Source: CAUZRD01 sp963582255 (GTDB lineage: Bacteria; Pseudomonadota; Alphaproteobacteria; Rhizobiales; TMED25). Taken from it: a stretch of DNA of 15,979 nt. A program made the position numbers and the translations under genes. This document shows positions 1 through 5,900 of this stretch, in pieces. The notes under the pieces were generated by a model. That model saw nothing but the letters and a program-made list of their open reading frames with translations. It was not told the DNA's origin and did no database searches. Positions within the stretch are counted from its first letter, which is position 1; every line of letters starts with the position of its first letter. The stretch covers positions 1-15,979 of the forward strand of contig CAUZRD010000032.1 in NCBI GenBank assembly GCA_963582255.1. The letters are read 5' to 3'.

Positions 1-79
1 ATTGGGCGTCAATCTATGGTTCGCCCGGCTCAAAGCTATATTGTGGTGTTAATATGAGAATTAATTTAACAGGCACCTA

Positions 80-424
80 ATGAGCAAGAGACCATCTGGA
101 AGGGGTGCTTCAGGACTTGATCTCCGGCTGAACAACCTGGAGCGCAAACTAGCTAAATTGCGCCACAGCCGAGTTCAGATCGAAGTAGGGTCACAAAGAG
201 GCACCCAACTGGGTTTTGCTTTTCGTCTTGCCACCGAACTGGTTGCCGGGTTTGTTGTTGGTGGGATTGTCGGCTGGTGGCTTGATAAGCTGCTTGGAAC
301 GTTGCCGTTGTTTTTGCTCGTATTTTTTGGGCTTGGAGCGGCGGCGGGAATCACAAATGTGGTACGCACAGCGCGCCGCATGAATGAACCCGCCAGTGAG
401 GATCAAGACGGAGACGATGATTAA
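80..424 (+). CDS. atpI: ATP synthase accessory protein AtpI
   Basis: 114-residue protein that helps assemble the c-ring of FoF1 ATP synthase in the inner membrane (family knowledge). The sequence shows a charged N-terminal stretch, then two closely spaced hydrophobic helices at about residues 50-68 and 73-92, the first rich in Gly (GFVVGGIVGWWLD), and an acidic C-terminus. This is the usual AtpI layout in Alphaproteobacteria. Placement directly before atpB is the strongest support. The ATG sits at a TAATG, with only a weak ribosome-binding site in front. It is the first gene of the Fo operon in the window. A possible promoter lies between positions 41 and 69 (TTGTGG, then an AT-rich stretch), but the match is too poor to call. 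Confidence 0.9.
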   Translation: MSKRPSGRGASGLDLRLNNLERKLAKLRHSRVQIEVGSQRGTQLGFAFRLATELVAGFVVGGIVGWWLDKLLGTLPLFLLVFFGLGAAAGITNVVRTARRMNEPASEDQDGDDD

Positions 425-454
425 TCGTTGCGTCAAAACTAAGGGAGACGCCGC

Positions 455-1270
455 GTGGCGGCTGATCAGATCAAGCTAGCGTTGCTTCAGGCGCATGCGG
501 CAGAAGATGCATCACATGTCCCGGAATCTATGGGACATAGCGTCTTCGACCCCATGCATCAATTTGAAATCACCAGGCTTGTCGATATCCATTTATTTGG
601 CGTTGACATGTCGTTCACCAATTCTGCTCTATTTATGGTGATCGCGATTACCATTGTCGCCACTTTCACGATTTTCTCCGTTGGCGGACGCGCGATTATT
701 CCCGGTAGAATGCAATCGATCACAGAGCTTTCTTATGAGTTTGTTGCCAAGATGGTACGTGATAACGTTGGCTCGGACGGTCAGAGATACTTCCCCTTCG
801 TGTTTTCGCTGTTCATGTTCGTGCTGGCCTGTAATCTACTGGGAATGATCCCCTATTCATTCACCGTTACCAGCCATATCGCCATCACCTTCGCACTTGC
901 CGCAATCGTATTCTTGGGTGTAACCGTGATTGGATTTATCCGCCACGGTATTGGCTTTTTAAAATTCTTTGTCCCATCCGGAATTCCTGTCGCCCTAGTA
1001 CCGCTATTAGTTGTAATCGAGGTGATTTCCTATCTCACTCGTCCCATCAGCCTTTCGGTACGGCTATTTGCCAATATGATGGCCGGGCACACCATGTTGA
1101 AGGTGTTTGCTGGATTTGTTGTGGCAATGGGTGCAATTGGCGGATGGCTGCCATTGGCATTCATCGTTGCATTCACCGGACTTGAGGTTTTAATAGCATT
1201 CCTCCAAGCCTACGTATTCGCCATTCTTACATGCATATATCTAAACGACGCGCTGCATATGCATCACTGA
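455..1270 (+). CDS. atpB: ATP synthase Fo subunit a
   Basis: 271-residue integral membrane subunit that forms the proton half-channels facing the c-ring. The motif SLSVRLFANMMAGH at about residues 199-212 holds the essential Arg, here R203 (codon 1061-1063). The DPMHQFEI segment near residue 32 and the C-terminal FLQAYVFAILTCIYLNDA are typical of alphaproteobacterial subunit a. At least five hydrophobic helices can be seen. The start is taken as GTG 455 because AAGGGAGA at 441-448 lies about 7 bases upstream. An in-frame ATG at 530 would give a 246-residue protein closer to the family length but has no clear ribosome-binding site. It lies 30 bases after atpI in the same operon. Confidence 0.95.
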   Translation: MAADQIKLALLQAHAAEDASHVPESMGHSVFDPMHQFEITRLVDIHLFGVDMSFTNSALFMVIAITIVATFTIFSVGGRAIIPGRMQSITELSYEFVAKMVRDNVGSDGQRYFPFVFSLFMFVLACNLLGMIPYSFTVTSHIAITFALAAIVFLGVTVIGFIRHGIGFLKFFVPSGIPVALVPLLVVIEVISYLTRPISLSVRLFANMMAGHTMLKVFAGFVVAMGAIGGWLPLAFIVAFTGLEVLIAFLQAYVFAILTCIYLNDALHMHH

Positions 1271-1309
1271 CTTATGCCGTGCACTCATATTATCTGTTCA
1301 TATTTTCTG

Positions 1310-1318
1310 AAGGAGAAC
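1310..1318 (+). promoter_or_regulatory. Strong ribosome-binding site of atpE
   Basis: AAGGAGAAC sits just before ATG 1323, at the end of an AU-rich 52-base spacer (1271-1322). It is the best Shine-Dalgarno match in this operon. That agrees with the need for many c subunits per complex, since a strong atpE initiation region is known from E. coli. Confidence 0.7.
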
Positions 1319-1322
1319 ACTC

Positions 1323-1550
1323 ATGGAACCAGAAGCCGCGAAACTAATCGGCGCAGGTCTCGCCACGATAGCTCTAGCCGGTGCCGGCGTTGGCATCGGA
1401 AACATATTTGGCAGCTATCTCTCAGGCGCGCTGCGTAACCCCGCTGCCGCTCAGGGACAGTTCCCGAATTTGCTGCTTGGATTTGCGCTCGCCGAAGCAA
1501 CTGGCTTGTTTGGCCTCGTCGTTGCACTAATCCTGCTTTTCGTCATCTGA
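1323..1550 (+). CDS. atpE: ATP synthase Fo subunit c
   Basis: 75-residue proteolipid hairpin that forms the rotating c-ring. Helix 1 carries the Gly-rich packing motif GAGVGIG (residues 20-26). The polar loop is R38-N39-P40. The proton-carrying carboxylate in helix 2 is E58 (FALAEATGLFGL). Comparing by eye with sodium-type rings, the residue at the Gln position of helix 1 is I25 and the residue after the Glu is Ala, so a proton-specific ring is expected. The length is normal for Alphaproteobacteria. The gene follows atpB after 52 bases and is separated from atpF' by a 72-base spacer that can fold. Confidence 0.97.
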   Translation: MEPEAAKLIGAGLATIALAGAGVGIGNIFGSYLSGALRNPAAAQGQFPNLLLGFALAEATGLFGLVVALILLFVI

Positions 1551-1560
1551 TTTGCAGCCC

Positions 1561-1597
1561 TTCGGCAAACCACGGGCGCACTTGCCCTGGAGCCGAA
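1561..1597 (+). promoter_or_regulatory. Nested stem-loop between atpE and atpF'
   Basis: TTCGGC (1561-1566) pairs with GCCGAA (1592-1597), and inside it GGGC (1574-1577) pairs with GCCC (1584-1587) across a six-base loop. A further short stem, TTTGC/GCAAA (1551-1555 with 1565-1569), would compete with the outer helix. No U-run follows, so this is not a classic terminator. A role in mRNA processing, or in protecting the atpE end of the transcript to raise c-subunit output, is inference. Confidence 0.35.
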
Positions 1598-1622
1598 CCC
1601 AACTGGCTAAAGGTGGCGGACA

Positions 1623-2108
1623 ATGCCGCAACTAGATTTTTCAAGCTACGCACCCCAGCTCATTTGGCTGGCGATCACGTTCGCCGTTCTTTACCTTTTG
1701 ATGGCGCGCGTAGCGCTCCCTAGAATAGCAACCGTACTCGAGGAACGGCGTGATCGAATTGCCAGTGATCTCGACGAGGCAGAGCATTCGCAAAAGGAGT
1801 CGCAAACCGCTCTTGCTGCCTATGAGGAGGCTTTAGTTAACGCTCGCTCCAACGCCCATGAGATTGCGCGCGCCAACCGGGATAAACTTAACGCAGAAAT
1901 TGACGCCAAACGCGCTGAAATCGACACGCTTGCCGCTGAAAAGGCCACCGAGGCAGAGCATGCAATTGCAAATGCAAAATCGGCAGCATTCGGCGAACTC
2001 GGTACAGTTGCAGGTGAATTGACCGAGATCATTGTCAAACAACTTGTTGGCGGACGCATCGCTCAGAAAAAAGTTACCGATGCCATCACCATCACGATGA
2101 AGTCATAG
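1623..2108 (+). CDS. atpF': ATP synthase Fo subunit b' (b-prime)
   Basis: 161-residue peripheral-stalk subunit. One N-terminal membrane helix (about residues 10-29, PQLIWLAITFAVLYLLMARV) is followed by a long charged, Ala/Glu/Lys/Arg-rich coiled coil. This is the standard b/b' architecture. The PQLIWL and MARVALPRI pieces around the helix are characteristic of b' in Alphaproteobacteria and photosynthetic lineages, which use a b/b' heterodimer in place of b2. ATG 1623 is preceded by an AGGTGG-like ribosome-binding site. It is followed after 11 bases by the paralogous atpF, so the two are probably co-translated in equal amounts. Confidence 0.93.
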   Translation: MPQLDFSSYAPQLIWLAITFAVLYLLMARVALPRIATVLEERRDRIASDLDEAEHSQKESQTALAAYEEALVNARSNAHEIARANRDKLNAEIDAKRAEIDTLAAEKATEAEHAIANAKSAAFGELGTVAGELTEIIVKQLVGGRIAQKKVTDAITITMKS

Positions 2109-2119
2109 GGGCAGGCATA

Positions 2120-2605
2120 ATGTTGAAAAATCCCGAAACATGGGTTGCCGTTGGATTCTTTCTCTTTATCGCCCTCACCTTATATCTCAAAGTACCAGCG
2201 ATGGTGACCAAGGCTCTTGATGAGCGCGCAGACCGTATTCGCGGAGAACTCGATGAAGCCCGGCGCCTACGCGAGGAAGCGCAAGCCCTACTTGCTGAAT
2301 ATCAGCGCAAGCAGAACGATGCTGCCAAGGAAGCAGAGAGTATTATTGCTCAAGCACGTGAGGATGCCGAGGCGTTTGCCCGTGAATCGCAAGCCAAATT
2401 AACTGAAACTTTGGAGCGGCGCCGTCAGCTCGCAGAAGATAAAATTGTTCGCGCTCAAGCAGAAGCTATTGATGAAGTAAGGGAGCGGGTAGCCGACATC
2501 GCTATTGCCGCGGCTTCCCATCTCCTCAGCAAGGAATTATCAGCGGCTAAATCTAAAAGCCTAATCGATGATGGCATTAAAGCGATCAGCGAGGAATTAA
2601 ACTAA
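2120..2605 (+). CDS. atpF: ATP synthase Fo subunit b
   Basis: 161-residue partner of b' in the peripheral stalk, which links subunit a to the F1 head. The N-terminal helix (residues 7-26) follows the PETWVAVGFFLFI pattern common to alphaproteobacterial subunit b. After it comes the KALDERADRIRGELDEA segment and a long coiled coil to the C-terminus. It has the same length as b' but a clearly different sequence, consistent with an old duplication. It is the last gene of the Fo cluster here. The F1 genes (delta, alpha, gamma, beta, epsilon) do not follow and must lie elsewhere, as is usual in this class. No convincing intrinsic terminator is seen in the 64 bases before the next gene. Confidence 0.94.
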   Translation: MLKNPETWVAVGFFLFIALTLYLKVPAMVTKALDERADRIRGELDEARRLREEAQALLAEYQRKQNDAAKEAESIIAQAREDAEAFARESQAKLTETLERRRQLAEDKIVRAQAEAIDEVRERVADIAIAAASHLLSKELSAAKSKSLIDDGIKAISEELN

Positions 2606-2669
2606 CCTAGCTCATTTTCCCGTTGCTGAAGTTATACGTGCCGAAAGGGAAGGCAGCCTCTAAATAAAA

Positions 2670-3365
2670 ATGACAAAAATAAAAACAGCATTAATCGTTG
2701 GGGCCGGATTCGGCCTATCAGCATCTCTGGCTCGGCGATTTAACCTCGAGGGAGTAAGCGTAGCTCTTGCGTCCCGCAATCCATCAAAACTTGATAACCT
2801 ATGCTCTGAAATTAATGCATCAGCATTTTTCTGTGATGCCACTGAAGCTGATAACGCCGCTGCTTTATTCACTGCCACCGATGCATACTTTGGCACACCT
2901 GATGTTGTTATATTTAACGCCGGTGGCAGTGTTCGCGGCCCAATAGTTGACCTTGACCCTCAAGCCGTAAAAGAAACCCTATTAAGCTCCGCCTATGGTG
3001 CATTTTTAATTGCCCAACAGGCGGCAGATCGAATGATAAAACGCGGCAGCGGAACCATGCTTTTTACCGGTGCATCCGCGAGCATTAAGGGGTATCCGCA
3101 ATCAGCCCCCTTTGCTATGGGCAAATTTGCCCTTCGCGGCTTGACTGAATCTCTAGCCAGAGAATTACAGCCACAGAATATTCACATCGCCCATTTTATG
3201 ATTGATGGTGGAATTAGAAATCCAGGCAGAACCGAGCCTACCGATAAGCCTAATTCAATGCTTGATCCCGATGAAATTGCCGAAACTTACTGGCAAGTTG
3301 CGATGCAGCATCGCAGCGCTTGGTCGCTTGAAGTAAATTTACGCCCGTGGCTGGAAACGTTCTAG
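2670..3365 (+). CDS. Short-chain dehydrogenase-like protein with altered active site
   Basis: 231-residue Rossmann-fold protein of the SDR family. The nucleotide-binding loop is GAGFGLS (residues 11-17), with S35-R36 after strand 2 suggesting NADP(H) preference, and NAGG (83-86) is the classic NAG motif. In the catalytic region the usual YxxxK reads F148-A-M-G-K152, so the general-base Tyr is Phe (codon TTT 3111-3113). By eye the position of the catalytic Asn appears to be Ser107. Ser136 or Ser138 would be the remaining catalytic Ser. A block ending in IHIAHFMIDGGI (residues 170-181) resembles a known SDR subfamily that also has Phe here, so the change may be ancestral. It lies 64 bases after atpF and could be read through from it. 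The substrate is unknown. Confidence 0.85.
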   Translation: MTKIKTALIVGAGFGLSASLARRFNLEGVSVALASRNPSKLDNLCSEINASAFFCDATEADNAAALFTATDAYFGTPDVVIFNAGGSVRGPIVDLDPQAVKETLLSSAYGAFLIAQQAADRMIKRGSGTMLFTGASASIKGYPQSAPFAMGKFALRGLTESLARELQPQNIHIAHFMIDGGIRNPGRTEPTDKPNSMLDPDEIAETYWQVAMQHRSAWSLEVNLRPWLETF

Positions 3366-3377
3366 AAAATTCTGCCC

Positions 3378-3494
3378 TTATCTCCTAATCAGGTCTCTGA
3401 ACTTCTTGCTGTTAGCACACAAAACGAGGAGAGCGAGTAACCCGAAGTTCATCAACACCATTTTCAAAAGATAGATAAAGAACACATCATTCAT
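3378..3494 (-). CDS. Possible 38-residue single-pass membrane peptide overlapping gcvH
   Basis: Small open frame that starts inside the last codons of gcvH (ATG 3494-3492, 8-base overlap) and ends at TAA 3380-3378. The product begins MNDVFFIYLLK, continues as one Leu-rich hydrophobic segment to about residue 27, and ends with a basic tail (KKFRDLIRR). By hand count GC is about 63% at third codon positions against about 34% and 21% at first and second, which is coding-like. Overlap with the upstream stop suggests translational coupling. AAGGA lies just 2 bases before the ATG, which is too close for a good ribosome-binding site. I recognise no family. It could be a chance frame in a convergent spacer. 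Confidence 0.35.
   Translation of the reverse strand: MNDVFFIYLLKMVLMNFGLLALLVLCANSKKFRDLIRR
3398..3451. repeat. 8-base inverted repeat between the SDR gene and gcvH
   Basis: TGAACTTC (3398-3405) and GAAGTTCA (3444-3451) are perfect complements around a 38-base loop. The loop holds a tiny hairpin, TGCT-GTT-AGCA (3407-3417). There is no U-run on either strand. It lies in a convergent spacer and could help end transcription from both sides, but it is also inside the possible small ORF at 3378-3494, so it may be fortuitous. Confidence 0.3.
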
Positions 3495-3864
3495 TGTCCT
3501 TAATAAACGCAGCATAGGACTCTTCGTCCATCAGATCATCAAGTTCGCTAGTATCCAAAAGTTTTAATTTAGCAATCCAGCCCTCGCCCATCGCATCCTC
3601 ATTGATTTTGGATGGAGAATTCTCAAGCTCATCATTCACAGCAACGATTTCGCCAGAAACAGGGGCAAGAACTTCCCCGGCAGCTTTGACTGATTCAACC
3701 ACGGCGACAAAGTCGCCTTTTTGTATTTTTTTGCCAACTTCCGGCAATTCAACAAATACCACATCACCAAGTTGATCCTGAGCATACCCGCTTATACCAA
3801 GAACAGCTACGTCCTCCTCAATGCGAATATATTCATGGTCTTCGGTGTATCTCACGATACTCAT
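3487..3864 (-). CDS. gcvH: Glycine cleavage system H protein
   Basis: 125-residue lipoyl carrier that shuttles the aminomethyl group between the P, T and L proteins of the glycine cleavage system. The lipoylation site is K60 in VVESVKAAGEV. The family blocks HEYIRIE, GISGYAQDQLGDVVFVELP and GEGWIAKLKL are all present, and the length is normal. The start is ATG 3864-3862 because AGGAGG (3875-3870) lies 5 bases upstream. The same frame stays open to 4029, but those 55 extra residues resemble no H protein. Neither gcvT nor gcvP is adjacent, which is unusual because the three often form one operon. The upstream neighbour is a lipoprotein gene 280 bases away. Confidence 0.95.
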   Translation of the reverse strand: MSIVRYTEDHEYIRIEEDVAVLGISGYAQDQLGDVVFVELPEVGKKIQKGDFVAVVESVKAAGEVLAPVSGEIVAVNDELENSPSKINEDAMGEGWIAKLKLLDTSELDDLMDEESYAAFIKDNE

Positions 3865-3869
3865 TAATT

Positions 3870-3875
3870 CCTCCT
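3870..3875 (-). promoter_or_regulatory. Ribosome-binding site that sets the gcvH start
   Basis: On the minus strand AGGAGG is followed by AATTA and then ATG (3864-3862). This consensus site decides for the 125-residue H protein over the 180-residue open frame. Confidence 0.85.
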
Positions 3876-3962
3876 GTCCAATGGTTTTAAATTGAACACC
3901 GTCGGTTTGGAATGGATGTAGCTTAGCTATTTTAGCTTCGCGTAAATTACCGCACCCTAATA

Positions 3963-3998
3963 ATTCCATATTGGTAACTAGCTTTGACAATATGGAAT
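3963..3998. repeat. Perfect 11-base inverted repeat in the gcvH leader
   Basis: ATTCCATATTG (3963-3973) and CAATATGGAAT (3988-3998) are exact complements separated by 14 bases. It lies about 100-135 bases before the gcvH start, within a 280-base gap (3865-4144) that holds no other gene I can support. A 12-base palindrome AAGCTCGAGCTT sits further upstream at 4048-4059. On the minus strand TTGTCA lies at the edge of the repeat and could be a -35 element, but I see no good -10. It may be a repressor or activator site, or a leader hairpin. I saw no glycine-riboswitch core. Confidence 0.5.
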
Positions 3999-4144
3999 GA
4001 TTCACAAATCCCCATCGTAACCCACTCATTGTTATCTATTAGAACGCAAGCTCGAGCTTAGCGACCAGTCCCAGTCCACCTTAAACAGGCTGGCACCCTC
4101 TTCAATAGAACGCCCTTAATCGTGTCCCAACAATACAACCATAC

Positions 4145-4741
4145 TCAGGCACCAGGTTTGTTACGATTATAAAACACCTGTTCTTGTGTGAGGTTGAAAC
4201 CGATAATGATTTCATAAGTGAGCGTATTCTCCCCATCCTTAAATAAGAAGGTATAATCGGGGATAGTTTTTTCAAATCTTGCCGAATTTGATCCACGCGG
4301 AATATCCAGTTCGATAGTATCAAACCGTTTTGAAGTAACTTCGCTTCCCTCACTCACCAACGCGATAAAGACTGGCAACGTTACCGAACCAAACATACCT
4401 TTTCGGCCAAGATCAAGCATACCTGCCATGCTCAGTCGGCCACGTACTTCACTTCCCACTACCTGGCATTCAAACACGACATCCTCAAGCCGTGCTGAAT
4501 AGATGATGTTTTCAGCGGCAATTGATTCTCCGCGGCCAAACTTGGTGATTGTTTCCGCATTGGCCAAGAGTGACACAGGAGGACACGGTTGCGGCGTTGA
4601 GTTTTCACTGAATGGGTTAAGACTGGAGAACGAGGCTGTTTGGCAACCCGCAAGGCCACACAGAATAACTATTAACACCATTTTAGGCACTAAGCTGCCA
4701 AGGCTATACTGCCAGCCCATCATATTTTGTGTTTTAAACAT
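4145..4741 (-). CDS. Putative outer-membrane or periplasmic lipoprotein, function unknown
   Basis: 198-residue protein. A hydrophobic stretch (residues 21-30) leads into the lipobox L30-A31-G32-C33, so export and lipidation at C33 are expected. The next residue is Gln, which does not signal inner-membrane retention. After a Ser/Pro-rich linker comes a probable beta-rich domain with two further cysteines, C53 (in PCPPVSLL) and C92 (in FECQVVG), that could form a disulfide. The CPPVSLLANAETITKF pattern resembles an uncharacterised lipoprotein family I associate with Alphaproteobacteria, from memory only. The start is uncertain: ATG 4741, or ATGs at 4723 and 4720; none has a strong ribosome-binding site. 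It is transcribed divergently from ispH. Confidence 0.75.
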   Translation of the reverse strand: MFKTQNMMGWQYSLGSLVPKMVLIVILCGLAGCQTASFSSLNPFSENSTPQPCPPVSLLANAETITKFGRGESIAAENIIYSARLEDVVFECQVVGSEVRGRLSMAGMLDLGRKGMFGSVTLPVFIALVSEGSEVTSKRFDTIELDIPRGSNSARFEKTIPDYTFLFKDGENTLTYEIIIGFNLTQEQVFYNRNKPGA

Positions 4742-4817
4742 TCACTAACTCAAATTGAGATGGCCTGATCAACATCCATAAATAATAAATCGGGACTAGG
4801 TCACTTTCCCGTAACGC

Positions 4818-4846
4818 TTGACACTACCGCGCCTTAACGCAAAAAC
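4818..4846 (+). promoter_or_regulatory. Candidate promoter for ispH-thrB-rnhA
   Basis: A perfect -35 hexamer TTGACA lies at 4818-4823 in the 122-base divergent gap. The -10 position at the usual 17-base spacing reads AAAAAC (4841-4846), which is a poor match, so the call rests on the -35 and on position. A short inverted repeat, CGGGA/TCCCG (4791-4795 with 4807-4811), lies immediately upstream. Confidence 0.3.
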
Positions 4847-4908
4847 CAGAGTCACAGAAATATATGGCGCCTATATGGCAGACAATAAACAACACTTCAC
4901 CATCCCAC

Positions 4909-4914
4909 AAGGAG
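4909..4914 (+). promoter_or_regulatory. Ribosome-binding site supporting a TTG start for ispH
   Basis: AAGGAG is followed by six bases and TTG 4921, which is ideal spacing. The upstream in-frame ATG 4864 has no comparable site. Confidence 0.6.
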
Positions 4915-4920
4915 CGGCCC

Positions 4921-5895
4921 TTGACCAATTTTAGCCCCGCGAACGCCGTCCCATTAACAATCTATCTCGCTGCACCACGCGGGTTTTGTGCAGGCGTGGA
5001 GCGCGCAATTCTCATTGTCGAAAATGCGCTGCGTATTTATGGTCCGCCAGTTTATGTCAGACACGAGATTGTTCACAATGCCTACGTTGTAAATACGCTC
5101 CGCTCAAAAGGTGCTGTATTTGTCGAAGAACTCGACGAAATTCCGGAAACAAAGCAACCGGTAATTTTTTCTGCCCATGGAGTACCAAAATCCGTTCCTG
5201 CCGATGCTTGCAAGCGCAATCTGTTCCATATCGATGCCACCTGCCCATTGGTCTCCAAAGTGCATATAGAGACCCAACGTCACTTCACAAACGACCGGGA
5301 GGTCATACTGATCGGACATGCGGGACATCCCGAGGTAGACGGCACTATCGGTCAATTGCCCGATGGGGCAATCACTCTGGTTGAAACTCTGGAAGATGCC
5401 AAAAATCTGCGCCCAAAAAAACCAGACCAACTAGCACTAGCAACCCAGACAACGCTTTCAGTTGATGATACGCACGAAATTGTCAACTATCTGGTCAGCC
5501 GCTTTCCAAAAATAAAAAGGCCACACCACGAGGATATCTGCTATGCAACTACCAATCGTCAGGCCGCAGTCAAGTCGATTGCACCGCGTGCCGATGCCGT
5601 TCTCGTGATCGGAGCCACCAACAGTTCTAACTCAATGCGGCTTGTCGAGGTTGCTAAACGTGCTGGATGTCAACGTTCCTTCCTGATCACCCGCGCATCC
5701 GACATCGATTGGAACCGGCTCGGCACGATCAGTAGCATTGGCATAACCGCAGGTGCATCAGCTCCTGAACTTCTAGTCCAAGAAGTGATCGAGGCATTCT
5801 CTCAGTTTTATTATACTAGAGTTGAAACCGTGATCACTGCTAATGAAAACATAGCATTCAAACTCCCACGCGAAGTTTCCGGTGCGGCGGCTTAA
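4921..5895 (+). CDS. ispH: 4-hydroxy-3-methylbut-2-enyl diphosphate reductase
   Basis: Last enzyme of the MEP isoprenoid pathway, an iron-sulfur protein that makes IPP and DMAPP. The three cluster-ligating cysteines are present: C23 (RGFCAGVERA), C108 (DATCPLVSKVH) and C207 (EDICYATTNRQ), counted from the TTG start. Their spacing is close to the E. coli set. HEIVHN, GHAGHPEVDGT (with the catalytic Glu) and NSSNSMRL (substrate-phosphate binding) are also seen. Starting at TTG 4921 gives 324 residues, near the family norm. The frame is open from ATG 4864 (343 residues), and that longer form cannot be excluded. It leads a plus-strand operon, with thrB following after 5 bases. Confidence 0.95.
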   Translation: MTNFSPANAVPLTIYLAAPRGFCAGVERAILIVENALRIYGPPVYVRHEIVHNAYVVNTLRSKGAVFVEELDEIPETKQPVIFSAHGVPKSVPADACKRNLFHIDATCPLVSKVHIETQRHFTNDREVILIGHAGHPEVDGTIGQLPDGAITLVETLEDAKNLRPKKPDQLALATQTTLSVDDTHEIVNYLVSRFPKIKRPHHEDICYATTNRQAAVKSIAPRADAVLVIGATNSSNSMRLVEVAKRAGCQRSFLITRASDIDWNRLGTISSIGITAGASAPELLVQEVIEAFSQFYYTRVETVITANENIAFKLPREVSGAAA

Positions 5896-5900
5896 CGTAA

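Noticed and set aside
3..80. Frame open from the left edge and ending TAATG at the atpI start, a possible upstream gene end.
   Set aside because: Only 25 codons are visible, no family is recognisable, and other frames are also open for part of the stretch.
2614..2653. TTCCC/GGGAA pairing after atpF as a terminator.
   Set aside because: The loop is about 25 bases, the stem is five pairs, and there is no U-run.
3865..4029. N-terminal extension of gcvH by 55 residues in the same frame.
   Set aside because: The extra residues match no H-protein region, and a consensus AGGAGG directly precedes the internal ATG.
4030..4144. Possible glycine riboswitch or small RNA upstream of gcvH.
   Set aside because: I could not find the conserved core of the glycine aptamer or a terminator hairpin with a U-run.
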